A DNA stretch of 64,000 nt from Brevundimonas sp. Root1279 (GCF_001425945.1 NZ_LMEB01000008.1:1-64000); one strand, 5' to 3'; shown: positions 52,847 to 61,537, counted from the stretch's first letter. Numbers and translations: made by a program. Notes: generated by a model not told the origin, from the sequence alone.

Positions 52847-53380
52847 ATGTCCGTCATCGACAAAGTCCTTGGAGCCATCACGCCGCCGGTCTCCGCCGAG
52901 ACGCGGGCCGAGGCGACCGCCAATGCGCGGGCGGTCGCGGCCACGGGCGACTGGCTGGACCTCGCGCTCGACCACCACGAGGGCATCCGCGCCGCGTTCA
53001 ACGCCTGCAAGGCCGCCGTCTCGGCGGAGGATCGCGTCGTCGCCATGAAGGAGCTCGCGATCCTGCTGAACGGACATTCGCTGGCCGAAGAGGTCGTGCT
53101 CTATCCCGCCCTGGCCCAGGCCGGCGAGAAGACCCACGCGGCGCACGCCTACACCGAGCAGACGACGGCGAAGATGCAGATGGCGGAGCTGGAGACCATC
53201 GCGCCGAGCACGCCCGACTGGACGGACAAGCTCGACCACATCGAGGGGGCGGTGCTGACGCATATGTACGAGGAGGAATCGAACTGGTTTCTGGAGCTCC
53301 ACGAAAAGGGCGAGCGGCAGGCCCATCTGACGGATCGCTACAAGGAAGAGTTCGACCGCTACTGCGGCGGGGAACGCTAG
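52847..53380 (+). CDS. Hemerythrin HHE-type domain protein
   Basis: 177 residues. The four-helix bundle holds the usual iron ligands: LALDHHEGIRAAFN, HSLAEEVVLYPAL, HAAHAYTEQ and LTHMYEEESNWFLEL. Hemerythrin-like domains carry a diiron centre that binds oxygen or senses redox or nitric oxide. Start at 52847 with a CGGAG RBS. Stress-promoter driven. No signal peptide. Confidence 0.9.
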   Translation: MSVIDKVLGAITPPVSAETRAEATANARAVAATGDWLDLALDHHEGIRAAFNACKAAVSAEDRVVAMKELAILLNGHSLAEEVVLYPALAQAGEKTHAAHAYTEQTTAKMQMAELETIAPSTPDWTDKLDHIEGAVLTHMYEEESNWFLELHEKGERQAHLTDRYKEEFDRYCGGER

Positions 53381-53512
53381 GCCCCCTGCCCCGGTAGCGC
53401 CTGCGGGGGCGGATCATACGTTGCACTGCAACCTAACCGGCGTCATCGAGCGCGCCCGGCTTTCTCCGCCGGCTCGCGCGGGCGCCGATCGCCCACTTTC
53501 GCCCGGCGTCGA

Positions 53513-53737
53513 CTAGCCTACGGCCGCGCGGCAATGCGGGCGTCGCTTCACCTCGGAAACGTCGGTCGATGGGATGACCGACAACGCCTCCTCCAGCGAA
53601 AGCCCCCGCCACTCCTGGGCGCTGACTGAAGGGCGTCGATATCGAAGATTGATCCCGCCGTCCCGGCGATCTCGGGACATCACCAGGCCCGCCCTTGTCG
53701 CCCGAACCTGAACGTCGCCGTATGTAAGATGAGTCAT
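53513..53737 (-). CDS. Small hypothetical protein, 74 residues
   Basis: 74 residues from the ATG at 53737 with a GAGGTAG RBS: MTHLTYGDVQVRATRAGLVM, then an Arg-rich central part and a C-terminal acidic helix. No family is recognised. A near-consensus stress promoter (GCAAC-N17-GTT) lies 25 bases upstream. It lies between the hemerythrin gene and mfd, on the mfd strand. Confidence 0.6.
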   Translation of the reverse strand: MTHLTYGDVQVRATRAGLVMSRDRRDGGINLRYRRPSVSAQEWRGLSLEEALSVIPSTDVSEVKRRPHCRAAVG

Positions 53738-53762
53738 AGGGCCTACCTCGCGGGGCCAGCGA

Positions 53763-53787
53763 AACCGACCAGACGGAAGGAAGTTGC
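53763..53787 (-). promoter_or_regulatory. EcfG-like promoter of the 74-residue gene
   Basis: GCAAC, 17 bases, GTT on the minus strand, 25 bases before the ATG at 53737. One mismatch, the same as at 48870. Confidence 0.45.
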
Positions 53788-53892
53788 TGTGTACGACGCC
53801 GGACAGAGTAGCCACCGCGCCGCGGGGGCAACCTCTGCCGAGACCCTTTCCCGGTGGGCTCCAGCTCCCGGCGCCAAGCCCGTCGCTTCAGG

Positions 53893-56800
53893 TCAGCCGG
53901 CCAGCTTCGCAAGCACGGCTTCCATGAGGACTTCGTCGTCGGCCGGGTCGTTGGAGGCATCCAGGATAAGCCGATCCTCGCTCCAACGCCGGGCGCCGTC
54001 CTCATCCACCCGCCTCGACGCCTCCTTCAGGCGATGCGGCGCAAAGCTGAAGGCCGTCCCCTTCGGCCCGGACAGGATGCGCGTGACCCCGGCCGCCCGC
54101 GCCAACAGGCTCAGTCGGGCGTGCCTCAGCAGGTCGGCGACCGGCTCGGGCGGCGTGCCGAAGCGGTCCTCGAATTCGGCCGCCATCTCTTCGAGGTCGT
54201 CCGCGGAAGTCAGCCGGGCCAGACGCCCGTAGAGGTTCATTCGAACCGCCGCCTCGGGGACATAGGCCTCCGGGATGTGGCCTCCGTCGAGCGGGAGTTG
54301 AACCGGCCCGTGATCGTCCAGGGGCTCGCCTCGGGCCGTTCGGATCGCAGTATGCAGCAGGTGCTGGTAAAGGCCGGCGCCGATCAGGCGCACATGGCCG
54401 GCCTGCTCGTCCCCGACCAGGTCGCCGCCGCCCCTCAGGTCCAGGTCGCGGGCGCTGATGGCGAAGCCGGCGCCCAGCCTGTCGAAGGTCTCCAAGGCGG
54501 CGAGGCGCGCACGCGCCGCATCCCCAATCTCCTCTCCGGGCTCGAGCAGAAGATAGGCCGCGCCCTGACGCCGACCGCGGCCGACGCGTCCCCGCAGTTG
54601 GTGAAGCTGCGAGAGTCCGAAACGGTCGGGCCGGCAGATCAGGATGGTGTTCGCCCGCGGCACGTCCAGGCCATTCTCGATGATGTTGGTGGCCAAAAGG
54701 ACGTCCCCATGCCCCGCCGCGAAGGCCACCATGGCCTGGTCGACGGTCTCGGGCGACATCCGGCCGTGCGCCTCGATCACCGTCAGTTCGGGGGCGAGCT
54801 CGGCGAGACGCGCGCGCAGTTCGGTCATGTCCGCGATGCGCGGCGTGACCACGAAGGTCTGTCCGCCGCGCGCCCGCTCCCTGAGCAGCGCCGTTCGCAC
54901 CGACCCGCCGTCGAACTCGGCCGTGAAGGTGCGTATGGGACGCCGCCGCGCGGGGGGACTGGCGATCACGCTGACATCCTGGATGCCCACGAGGGCGCCC
55001 TGGAGCGTGCGCGGGATGGGCGTGGCGGTCAGCCCAAGTGAGTGGGGAGCCTTGGCGGCCAGGTCCGCCTTCATCTGGGCGCCGAACCGATGCTCCTCGT
55101 CGATGATGATCAGGCCCGGCGCCTTCAGCGTCAGCCCCTCCCCGGCCAGGGCCTGGGTGCCGACGACGACGCCGATCGATCCGTCCGCCAAGCCCGCCTT
55201 GACCTGCGCCGCCTCGGCGTCGTCCACCAGCCGCGAGAGGTGCGCCACGACCACCCCTGTCTGGGCGAAGCGCCGGCGGAAGCTCTCGTAGTGCTGGCGG
55301 GCCAGCACCGTCGTCGGGGCAGCGACGAGGACCTGGAGGCCGCAAAGGGCAACGGCGGCGGCGGCCCGCAGAGCGACTTCGGTCTTGCCGAAACCCACGT
55401 CTCCGCAGACCAGCCGATTCATCGGCTGTCCGGAGCCGAGATCGTCGAGCACCGCCTCGATGGCGGCGGCCTGGTCCGCAGATTCTGGGTAGGGGAAGCG
55501 GGCGGCGAAGCGAGCGTAGTCGACGCGCGGGGGCTGGATCGCCGGGGCCTCCGCCGCAGCCCTAGCCTCGCCTTGCGCCGCGAGGGCGACGGCCGCGGCG
55601 TCGATATGAGCGCTGACCGCTGCCCGCCGCTTGAGCCAACCGTCCGAGTGCAGCCGGTCGAGCGTAACCGCGTCTGGCTCGGAGCTGTAGCGCCAGATCT
55701 TCGACAGCTCCCCCACCGGCGCCAGGACATGCGTCCCACCCTGGTAGCCGATGCGGACGACGTCCTGCTCGCGCCCATTCGTCTCGATCCGCTCCAAGGC
55801 CTGCAGGACCCCCAGGCCGTGATCCTCGTGAAGGACGACGTCGCCGAAGGCGAGCTCGGGCTCTTCCAGCCACGCAGGCACGGCCGACGTACGGCCAGCA
55901 AGACGTCCGCCGAGAATTTCGCTCGGCGAAAGCACCGTGACGGCGGCGTCCGGGTCGTCGAACCCGGCGTCCAGATCTGCATCGAGCATGAGGAACGACC
56001 CCGGCGGCGCTGCTGTCACCTCGCCCCAGTTCGCGGCCTCCGCAGGCGTCTCGGTCAGCCGGCGTCCCAGCAGCCGCCGCATCGCCCTACGTTCATGGGC
56101 CAGGCCGGACAGGACCACCCGACGGCCCGATGTCCGCTTCGTCTCGATGAAGTCGGCGACGGCCGCTCCGCGACGCGGGGTCAAGTTGAAGGATGGAACG
56201 GCGCCCGCGGTCTCCGTCGCCAGGGTCCCGGCTTCATCCGAGAGGGCGGCCGGGATAGCTTCAACGTCGAGGTAGACCTCTTTGGGGGGTCGCGGGCGCG
56301 GGCCATCGCCGAACTCGCAGGCCGCCGACCAGGCGTCGCGCGCCTGTTCGGCGAAGCGCTCGCACGCCTCAAGGGCGCCGGCTTCGTGCACCCACCGACC
56401 GGGCCCCGTCAGGGTCTCGATCGACACCCCGGCCGGCGCGGGCTGCTGATCGCCTTCGTCAGCCTCCTCTCCCGGAATACATCCCGGCTCCGCGACTCCG
56501 TACAGGCGAATGTCCTGCAACTCGCCCTCGGACCTTTGCGTCGTGGGATCGAAGGGCCGCAGCCCGGCCACGAGATCGTCCGCACCGACGTCGATGCGGA
56601 CCGGAGCGCAAGCTGTGGCGGGGTAGACGTCGATCACCTCGCCCCGAAAGGCGATCTCCCCCGGCTCATCAATACGGTCGTCCTCCACATATCCGGCGCG
56701 TCGGGCGAAGGCCGCCAAGGCCTCCCGATCCAGAGGCTCGCCGGCGCGGATTTCGAACTGGTCGCCAAGTTCGGATGGCGCGGGGGCTTTCTGAAGTAGG

Positions 56801-57174
56801 GCCGCGGGCGACAGGATAAGCACACGCTCCGCCACCGCCGGCGCCCGGAGCGTGGCCAGGACGGCCATGCGGCGCCCCATGCAATCGCGGGACGGTCCTG
56901 CCCGATCATAGGGGAGGCTGTCCCACGGCGGGAGGACCAGGATCTCGACAGGCCGAGATCCCAACAGACCGCGGAGGGCCCGCGCCGTCTCGTCCGCTCG
57001 CCGCTCGCTCGCCGCCAGAAAGAGGGTCAGCCCGCCGCCCTGAAGCTGCTCCGCCAGGCGAACCGCGGCGGCCGCGACAGGAGGACGGCGGGGTGCCTCG
57101 TCCGTTGGAGGGGGCGCGGGACCGCTGACCAGAGACTGTTCGCCGAGGACTTGGGGAGGATTCGCCATGTGCAC
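53893..57174 (-). CDS. Mfd-like transcription-repair coupling translocase (possible second copy)
   Basis: 1093 residues, shorter than typical Mfd (about 1150). A UvrB-like N-terminal module (1-400) is followed by a CarD-like RNA-polymerase-interaction domain (about 440-510: FGDVVLHEDHGLGVLQALERI), and the RecG-type motor with Walker A GDVGFGKTEVAL and Walker B IIIDEEHRFGAQM (housekeeping Mfd usually has DEEQ). Motifs V-VI and TRCF (LRGRVGRGRRQGAAYLL) follow. It lies among stress genes rather than in a housekeeping context, so it may be an accessory paralogue. Start at 57174 or 57168. Moderately sure of paralogy, very sure of the family. Confidence 0.88.
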   Translation of the reverse strand: MHMANPPQVLGEQSLVSGPAPPPTDEAPRRPPVAAAAVRLAEQLQGGGLTLFLAASERRADETARALRGLLGSRPVEILVLPPWDSLPYDRAGPSRDCMGRRMAVLATLRAPAVAERVLILSPAALLQKAPAPSELGDQFEIRAGEPLDREALAAFARRAGYVEDDRIDEPGEIAFRGEVIDVYPATACAPVRIDVGADDLVAGLRPFDPTTQRSEGELQDIRLYGVAEPGCIPGEEADEGDQQPAPAGVSIETLTGPGRWVHEAGALEACERFAEQARDAWSAACEFGDGPRPRPPKEVYLDVEAIPAALSDEAGTLATETAGAVPSFNLTPRRGAAVADFIETKRTSGRRVVLSGLAHERRAMRRLLGRRLTETPAEAANWGEVTAAPPGSFLMLDADLDAGFDDPDAAVTVLSPSEILGGRLAGRTSAVPAWLEEPELAFGDVVLHEDHGLGVLQALERIETNGREQDVVRIGYQGGTHVLAPVGELSKIWRYSSEPDAVTLDRLHSDGWLKRRAAVSAHIDAAAVALAAQGEARAAAEAPAIQPPRVDYARFAARFPYPESADQAAAIEAVLDDLGSGQPMNRLVCGDVGFGKTEVALRAAAAVALCGLQVLVAAPTTVLARQHYESFRRRFAQTGVVVAHLSRLVDDAEAAQVKAGLADGSIGVVVGTQALAGEGLTLKAPGLIIIDEEHRFGAQMKADLAAKAPHSLGLTATPIPRTLQGALVGIQDVSVIASPPARRRPIRTFTAEFDGGSVRTALLRERARGGQTFVVTPRIADMTELRARLAELAPELTVIEAHGRMSPETVDQAMVAFAAGHGDVLLATNIIENGLDVPRANTILICRPDRFGLSQLHQLRGRVGRGRRQGAAYLLLEPGEEIGDAARARLAALETFDRLGAGFAISARDLDLRGGGDLVGDEQAGHVRLIGAGLYQHLLHTAIRTARGEPLDDHGPVQLPLDGGHIPEAYVPEAAVRMNLYGRLARLTSADDLEEMAAEFEDRFGTPPEPVADLLRHARLSLLARAAGVTRILSGPKGTAFSFAPHRLKEASRRVDEDGARRWSEDRLILDASNDPADDEVLMEAVLAKLAG

Positions 57175-57303
57175 CGTTTCACGCCAGAAGCGCTCAACCC
57201 CGCGAACGCAGGATGGCTCCGCTCAATCCGGTTCTGGACACGAGATAGCGGGACCGGCCGCCGAACGAAGGAGGAAGCGAGGGGCACCAACTCACGGACA
57301 TTC

Positions 57304-57328
57304 GGAACATCTTGAAAGGGCGTGTGTT
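57304..57328 (+). promoter_or_regulatory. EcfG-type promoter of the DUF4142 gene
   Basis: GGAAC, 17 bases, GTT, ending 26 bases before the ATG at 57355. Exact consensus. Confidence 0.75.
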
Positions 57329-57354
57329 CAACCGGCCCCATCAGGAGAACCGCG

Positions 57355-57924
57355 ATGTTCAAACCTCTTCTGGCCGGCGCCGCCTGCGCTGTCCTCCTCG
57401 CAGCCTGCAGCCAGGAACGCAGTCCCGAGCCCGTCGACGCGGCCCAGGACGCGGCCGCGGGTCCCGTCGGCCAGATGTCCGCCTCCACCGTCGGCGCCAA
57501 CACGGTCGCGGGCTATGTGACAGGCGCCGCGACTGGAGACATGTACGAAATTCAGGCCGCCGATATCGCACTTGAGCGCTCGCAGAACAGCCGCCTGAAG
57601 ACGCTGGCCGGCATGATCAAGACCGACCACACCGCCTCCACCGCGGCGCTCAAGGCCCTCCTGCCCACGGCCGCACCGGAAGCGCCCGTTCCGACCGCCC
57701 TGGACGAGCGGCGTCAGGGTCTCATCGACAACCTGCGCTCCGCATCGGCCGCTGACTTCGACCGGGTCTGGACCGATCAGCAGATCGCCTCGCACAACGA
57801 GGCCCTGACCCTCAAACGCGGCTTCTCCGATCAGGACTCGCCGCTGGCGGCTCACGCCCGCGACACCCTGCCCAAGGTAGAGGCTCACCTGCGCGAAGCC
57901 GAAGCCATCAAGGCCGCCATGTAA
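57355..57924 (+). CDS. DUF4142 lipoprotein
   Basis: 189 residues from the ATG at 57355 (AGGAG RBS). Lipobox LAAC (Cys18). The DUF4142 domain, a four-helix ferritin-like bundle (about 50-185), reads YVTGAATGDMYEIQAADIALERSQNSRLKTLAGMIKTDHTASTAALKALL. These proteins are periplasmic and often stress-induced. A terminator follows. It is divergent from mfd. Confidence 0.92.
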   Translation: MFKPLLAGAACAVLLAACSQERSPEPVDAAQDAAAGPVGQMSASTVGANTVAGYVTGAATGDMYEIQAADIALERSQNSRLKTLAGMIKTDHTASTAALKALLPTAAPEAPVPTALDERRQGLIDNLRSASAADFDRVWTDQQIASHNEALTLKRGFSDQDSPLAAHARDTLPKVEAHLREAEAIKAAM

Positions 57925-57932
57925 GACGATAG

Positions 57933-57964
57933 ACGGCCGGGACCGCAGGTCCTGGCCGTTTCGT
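57933..57964 (+). terminator. Terminator of the DUF4142 gene
   Basis: A 12-bp stem (57933-57944 with 57948-57959, one G-U pair) with a GCA loop is followed by TTTCGT. It lies nine bases after the stop codon. Confidence 0.7.
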
Positions 57965-58374
57965 CCTTCGTGAAGCACGTCCGCTGTCCAGCTTCGCGAT
58001 CCTCTGCAGCGTCGCTCGTGCCCGATGCAAAACATATTTTGCCTTCGGCCATCGAGCGCGGCCGCGGTCCCTGAAGCGATGTCGGCCATGCCCCCTCTCA
58101 TGCGGTAACGACGCTGAGGCTGCGCGCTAGCTGCTTTCCGCCTAGCCGGACTCGGGAGGGGCTTGCGTCGTTTATGTCCGCCATGCGCCAGCAGCGGACA
58201 TTGGCTCGTTGGCGGACAGCGGACATTCGGAGCGCGCTTCACCGACCCTCCGCATTCGCCCGTTAGCGACTTAGGCAACGTCCACTCCTGGGGCGTGGGT
58301 TCAACTACCGTCGGCCGTCCGCGGCTTACTGCAGCAGGCTACACAGCTGGCCCGACACGGCGCGTATATCCGAG
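57965..58374. other. Non-coding region with AGCGGACATT repeats
   Basis: No gene is seen. Two direct copies of AGCGGACATT lie at 58193-58202 and 58218-58227. Related GCGGACCTT sequences flank the other side of the neighbouring gene set at 59066-59272. Confidence 0.5.
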
Positions 58375-58617
58375 CTACATTCGCTCGCCCGGCCCGCCGG
58401 ACAATGTTGGCGACAAATCTGAGTTGCGCGCCGATCGACAGATGTCGCGCAGTTGGCGAGACAATGTCGTGCCGAACAGCTGGCGGCGCTCGTCGACCGT
58501 GTAGCCCTCTTTCGCCAGGGCATTGGCGATCTCCCCCATCGTTCCATAGCGCCCTGTGCACGCGAGTTCGAAGGCCCGCTCGAGGGGTGTCAGCCGCGTC
58601 TGAAGTTGATCAGTCAT
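58375..58617 (-). CDS. Small basic protein (copy 2 of a duplicated family)
   Basis: 80 residues: PLERAFELACTGRYGTMGEI, then ANALAKEGY...LSRQLRDICR and a C-terminal tail not found in copy 1. 31 of 51 aligned residues match the 48903-49103 product. The start overlaps the preceding membrane-peptide stop by eight bases, so the three genes at 58375-59007 are translationally linked. Function unknown. Confidence 0.7.
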   Translation of the reverse strand: MTDQLQTRLTPLERAFELACTGRYGTMGEIANALAKEGYTVDERRQLFGTTLSRQLRDICRSARNSDLSPTLSGGPGERM

Positions 58618-58750
58618 TCGGCAGATCTCGCGACCGATGTGACCCGGGCCGTACGCGTGGCGGCCGGCTTATCCGGCAGACCACCCAAGCACCGCCGCCG
58701 GCGAGCCCGAGCAAAACGGCAGCCAATAACCAGGTCGGATCGAGCGCCAT
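58610..58750 (-). CDS. 46-residue membrane peptide (copy 2)
   Basis: The frame starts at the ATG at 58750, overlapping the DUF3606 stop by one base (TGATG), with one hydrophobic span ([18 protein letters not shown]) and an Arg-rich tail ending PND. Its stop overlaps the next start by eight bases. It takes the position of the 45-residue peptide at 49103, but sequence similarity is low. Confidence 0.6.
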   Translation of the reverse strand: MALDPTWLLAAVLLGLAGGGAWVVCRISRPPRVRPGSHRSRDLPND

Positions 58751-59007
58751 CAGCGACGGCCTCCCAGCTCCCTTTGCACATCGGCGGCCATGTTGCCGAC
58801 GCGAGCGACAGCGTCGCGAAGCGCCTGCTCGCTGACGCCGAATTTTTGACTCCAGTCGCGGACCTCGTAGTCTTCTTCGAGGCTGATCCGCTGGCGGTCG
58901 GCGCCGCCGGCGTTCGTCTTGTCATCCGTCATTGGAACTGCTCCGTACACATAGATGCCCGCGAGCGCGTAAACAGCTGTGTCAGAAGGTGTAGTCGGGA
59001 CGCTCAC
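58750..59007 (-). CDS. DUF3606 protein (copy 2)
   Basis: 85 residues from the GTG at 59007 (GGAGAAAGG just upstream), or 60 from the ATG at 58932. The core DRQRISLEEDYEVRDWSQKFGVSEQALRDAVARVGNMAADVQREL is closely related to copy 1 at 46769. The upstream codons also align (VPTTPSDTAVYALAGIYVYG), supporting the longer start. A GGAACC with ATT 16 bases on (59028-59052, minus) is a weak stress-promoter candidate. First gene of the 58375-59007 set. Confidence 0.78.
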   Translation of the reverse strand: MSVPTTPSDTAVYALAGIYVYGAVPMTDDKTNAGGADRQRISLEEDYEVRDWSQKFGVSEQALRDAVARVGNMAADVQRELGGRR

Positions 59008-59065
59008 GGCCTTTCTCCGCCGCAAAAAATGCTGTTCGGGGCGTCAGGTTCCTGTGTCGGAAAAC

Positions 59066-59272
59066 GGACCTTTTCCCGCTATCCCGCAATCGTCTGGAGG
59101 CCACTGGGCAGCTCAGACCGCGCGCGTATTGGCTTGGCCGGTTAGGTCGCCCCGAAGCCGCTCCACGTGCCTTTCGCGGCGGCGCTTCCGAAGGTCGCAT
59201 GCTAGCGGCGGTGCCAAGGTCCGCTTTCCGACCCTTCGCTGCGGCGTCGGGACAGCGCCGGAAGCGGACCTT
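59066..59272. repeat. GCGGACCTT-type inverted repeat
   Basis: AAGGTCCGCTT (59216-59226) and AAGCGGACCTT (59262-59272) form a perfect 11-bp inverted repeat, and a further CGGACCTTTT lies near 59066. Similar GCGGACATT words are at 58193-58227. The rest of 59026-59309 holds nothing recognisable. Confidence 0.55.
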
Positions 59273-59309
59273 CGGCTGATCGCCGGAACGAGACGTTGGA
59301 GCCAGTTCT

Positions 59310-60203
59310 TCAGCGAACTCGATGGCGCAAGGCGTCGACGATGATCTGGAAGGCCAAGAGGTTCTGGCGGCGGCTCGGGTAGTAGAGGAAATAGCCGTCG
59401 AAGGTGGGGGACCAGTCGTCGAGCACCTTTTCCAAAGCGCCGGACGCCAGGTGGTCCACGACCATGCTGTCGGGGATGTAGGCTATGCCGAAGCCGCCGA
59501 GGGCCGCATCGACTTGAGCGTATGAGTTGTTGAACGCCACCTGGCCGTCGACCCGTACCCGAAGTTCCTGCCCGTCCTTTTCAAACTCCCAGGCGTAGAG
59601 TCCGCCGGAGCTTTGGTGACGGGTGTTGATGCAAAGGTGTCGGACCAGATCGCGGGGGTGTTCGGGCCGACCGCGTTCCGCAAGGTAGGAGGGCGACGCC
59701 ACCGCCACGAGGCGCCAGTCGGGACCGATCCGCACCGCGATCATGTCCTTTTCCACGCTCTCGCCCAGCCGGACTCCGGCGTCGTAGCCGTCCTCCACGA
59801 TGTTGCGGAACGTGCTGTCCAGAACCAGCTCCACCTTGATGTCGGGATAGGTTTCGAGCACCGGCTTGAGCTTCGGCCAGACCACAGTCTCCAGAGCATG
59901 ATCCGATAAGGTCAGTCTGATTGAACCGGACGGCGTGTCGCGAAACGCCCTCAGGGCGGCGATCTCATCCTCGATCTCACCGAGTCTCGGCGTGATCGTC
60001 TGCAGCAGCTTCTGGCCAGCTGCCGTCAGGGCGACATTGCGTGTCGTCCGCGTCAGGAGACGAATGTCCAGACGCGCTTCCAGCTGCTTGATGGTGTGGC
60101 TCAGGGTCGACTGGGCGACCCCCAACCGTGCGGCGGCCTTGGTGAAGCTTCGCTCTTCCGCTACCGCCTGAAACCAGGTGAGCTGGTTGAAATCGGTCGA
60201 CAA
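59310..60203 (-). CDS. LysR-family transcriptional regulator
   Basis: 297 residues. The N-terminal winged HTH (1-60) reads FTKAAARLGVAQSTLSHTIKQLEARL, followed by the effector-binding domain (90-290) of the periplasmic-binding-protein type. It is divergent from the MFS-hydrolase-cupin operon, with a 101-base gap containing a TAATCGA-N5-TCGATTA palindrome. It probably controls that operon and itself. The inducer is unknown. Confidence 0.93.
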   Translation of the reverse strand: MSTDFNQLTWFQAVAEERSFTKAAARLGVAQSTLSHTIKQLEARLDIRLLTRTTRNVALTAAGQKLLQTITPRLGEIEDEIAALRAFRDTPSGSIRLTLSDHALETVVWPKLKPVLETYPDIKVELVLDSTFRNIVEDGYDAGVRLGESVEKDMIAVRIGPDWRLVAVASPSYLAERGRPEHPRDLVRHLCINTRHQSSGGLYAWEFEKDGQELRVRVDGQVAFNNSYAQVDAALGGFGIAYIPDSMVVDHLASGALEKVLDDWSPTFDGYFLYYPSRRQNLLAFQIIVDALRHRVR

Positions 60204-60225
60204 CGCCTTGGCCTCCGGTCGGGAT

Positions 60226-60271
60226 TAATCGATCCAGTCGATTAGAGCATGCCGATCAAGCTGGCTAATCG
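60226..60271. promoter_or_regulatory. LysR operator-like repeats
   Basis: A perfect palindrome TAATCGA-N5-TCGATTA (60226-60244), T-N11-A type, is followed by a further half-site CTAATCGG near 60264-60271, between the divergent LysR gene and the MFS gene. Confidence 0.65.
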
Positions 60272-60304
60272 GAAAGGTGCTGCGGGACTAGCTTCTGTCG
60301 CACC

Positions 60305-61537
60305 ATGACCGACACCCCCGCATACCCGATTGAAGATCCCGCCACCCAGACGGCCTCCAGCGACTGGGGGGCCGTACTGTCGATGTCGCTCTGCGTCGCC
60401 CTGCTGATCGCATCGGAATTCATGCCGGTCAGCCTGCTGACGCCGATGGCCGCGGGACTCGACGCGACCGTGGGTCAGACCGGGCAAGCGATCTCGATCA
60501 GCGGCCTGTTCGCGATCGTGGCCAGCCTGCTTGTGACTACGGTCGCCGGGCGCCTGAACCGAAAGGGTGTGCTGGTCGGCATGACGGCGCTGATGCTGGT
60601 CTCGCTGGCGATGGTCGCCGCGGCCCCGAACTTCTCGGTGCTGATGATCGGGCGCGCCCTGCTCGGCGTCTGCATCGGCGGCTTCTGGGCCCTCGCGACG
60701 CCCGTGATCATGCGCCTCGTCCCGGCTTCGGACGTGCCCAAGGCTCTGGCCATCATGTATGGCGGCCAGGCCATCGCCGCCGCCTTCGCAGCGCCGATCG
60801 GCAGCTACGTCGGGGGACTGCTCGGCTGGCGGGAGGTTTTCTGGGCGCTGACGCCGCTGGTCGCGATCAATCTGGTCTGGCACCTCGTTGCCCTGCCGTC
60901 GTTGCCGGCGCGCGGTCGTCAGGACGTCCGGTCGATGCTCGCCCTGCTGCGTCGCCCTTACTTCGCCCTAGGCCTGGCCGCCTCGATGCTCTCCTGGGGC
61001 TCGGCCTTCACCATGTTCACCTATCTGCGGCCGTTCCTGGAGCGCGTGACCGGCGCGGACGTGACCCTCCTTTCCCTGCTTCTTCTGGCGCTTGGAGTGG
61101 CCGGCTTCGTCGGCACCTGGGCGGCGGGCCGCTTCATCAAGGACGACATCGCCTCTCTTCTGAAGCTGCCGGCCTTGATCATGGGCGCGGCGACCCTCGG
61201 ACTGCTGCTGTTCGGCGGTTCGTGGATCGTGGTGGGCGCACTGCTCATCGTATGGGGCGTCATGAACACCGCCATGTCGGTGATCTGGATGACCTGGATG
61301 TCGCGCAATGCCGCCGATGCGCCGGAGGCTGCCGGCGCTCTGATGGTCGCGGCGGTGCAGGCCTCCATCCTGCTCGGCGCCGTCGTCGGTGGATGGTTGC
61401 TCGACGGCATATCCATCCACGCGACCTTCATCGGCAGCGTCGCACTGGCGCTCCTCGCTCTCGTCCTGATCCGTGACGGGACCCGCCTGCTGAACCCTGC
61501 TCATTCAAACCAGAGGGAAACCCATGATGATCTCTGA
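60305..61537 (+). CDS. MFS transporter, sugar efflux/AraJ-like
   Basis: 410 residues with 12 transmembrane segments. A cytoplasmic N-terminus precedes TM1 at about 24. The MFS motif-A region is GRLNRKGVLVGM after TM2, and LVPASDVPKALAIMYGGQAIAAAFAAPIGSYVGGLLGWR fits TM4-TM5 of the AraJ/sugar-efflux-type exporters. Substrate unknown. It is divergent from LysR and overlaps the next gene by 14 bases, so they are an operon. Confidence 0.9.
   Translation: MTDTPAYPIEDPATQTASSDWGAVLSMSLCVALLIASEFMPVSLLTPMAAGLDATVGQTGQAISISGLFAIVASLLVTTVAGRLNRKGVLVGMTALMLVSLAMVAAAPNFSVLMIGRALLGVCIGGFWALATPVIMRLVPASDVPKALAIMYGGQAIAAAFAAPIGSYVGGLLGWREVFWALTPLVAINLVWHLVALPSLPARGRQDVRSMLALLRRPYFALGLAASMLSWGSAFTMFTYLRPFLERVTGADVTLLSLLLLALGVAGFVGTWAAGRFIKDDIASLLKLPALIMGAATLGLLLFGGSWIVVGALLIVWGVMNTAMSVIWMTWMSRNAADAPEAAGALMVAAVQASILLGAVVGGWLLDGISIHATFIGSVALALLALVLIRDGTRLLNPAHSNQRETHDDL

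Noticed and set aside
58163-58504. 113-codon plus-strand frame over the repeats and the small basic gene
   Set aside because: It lies antisense to the small basic gene and runs through the repeat words; its composition is not protein-like.
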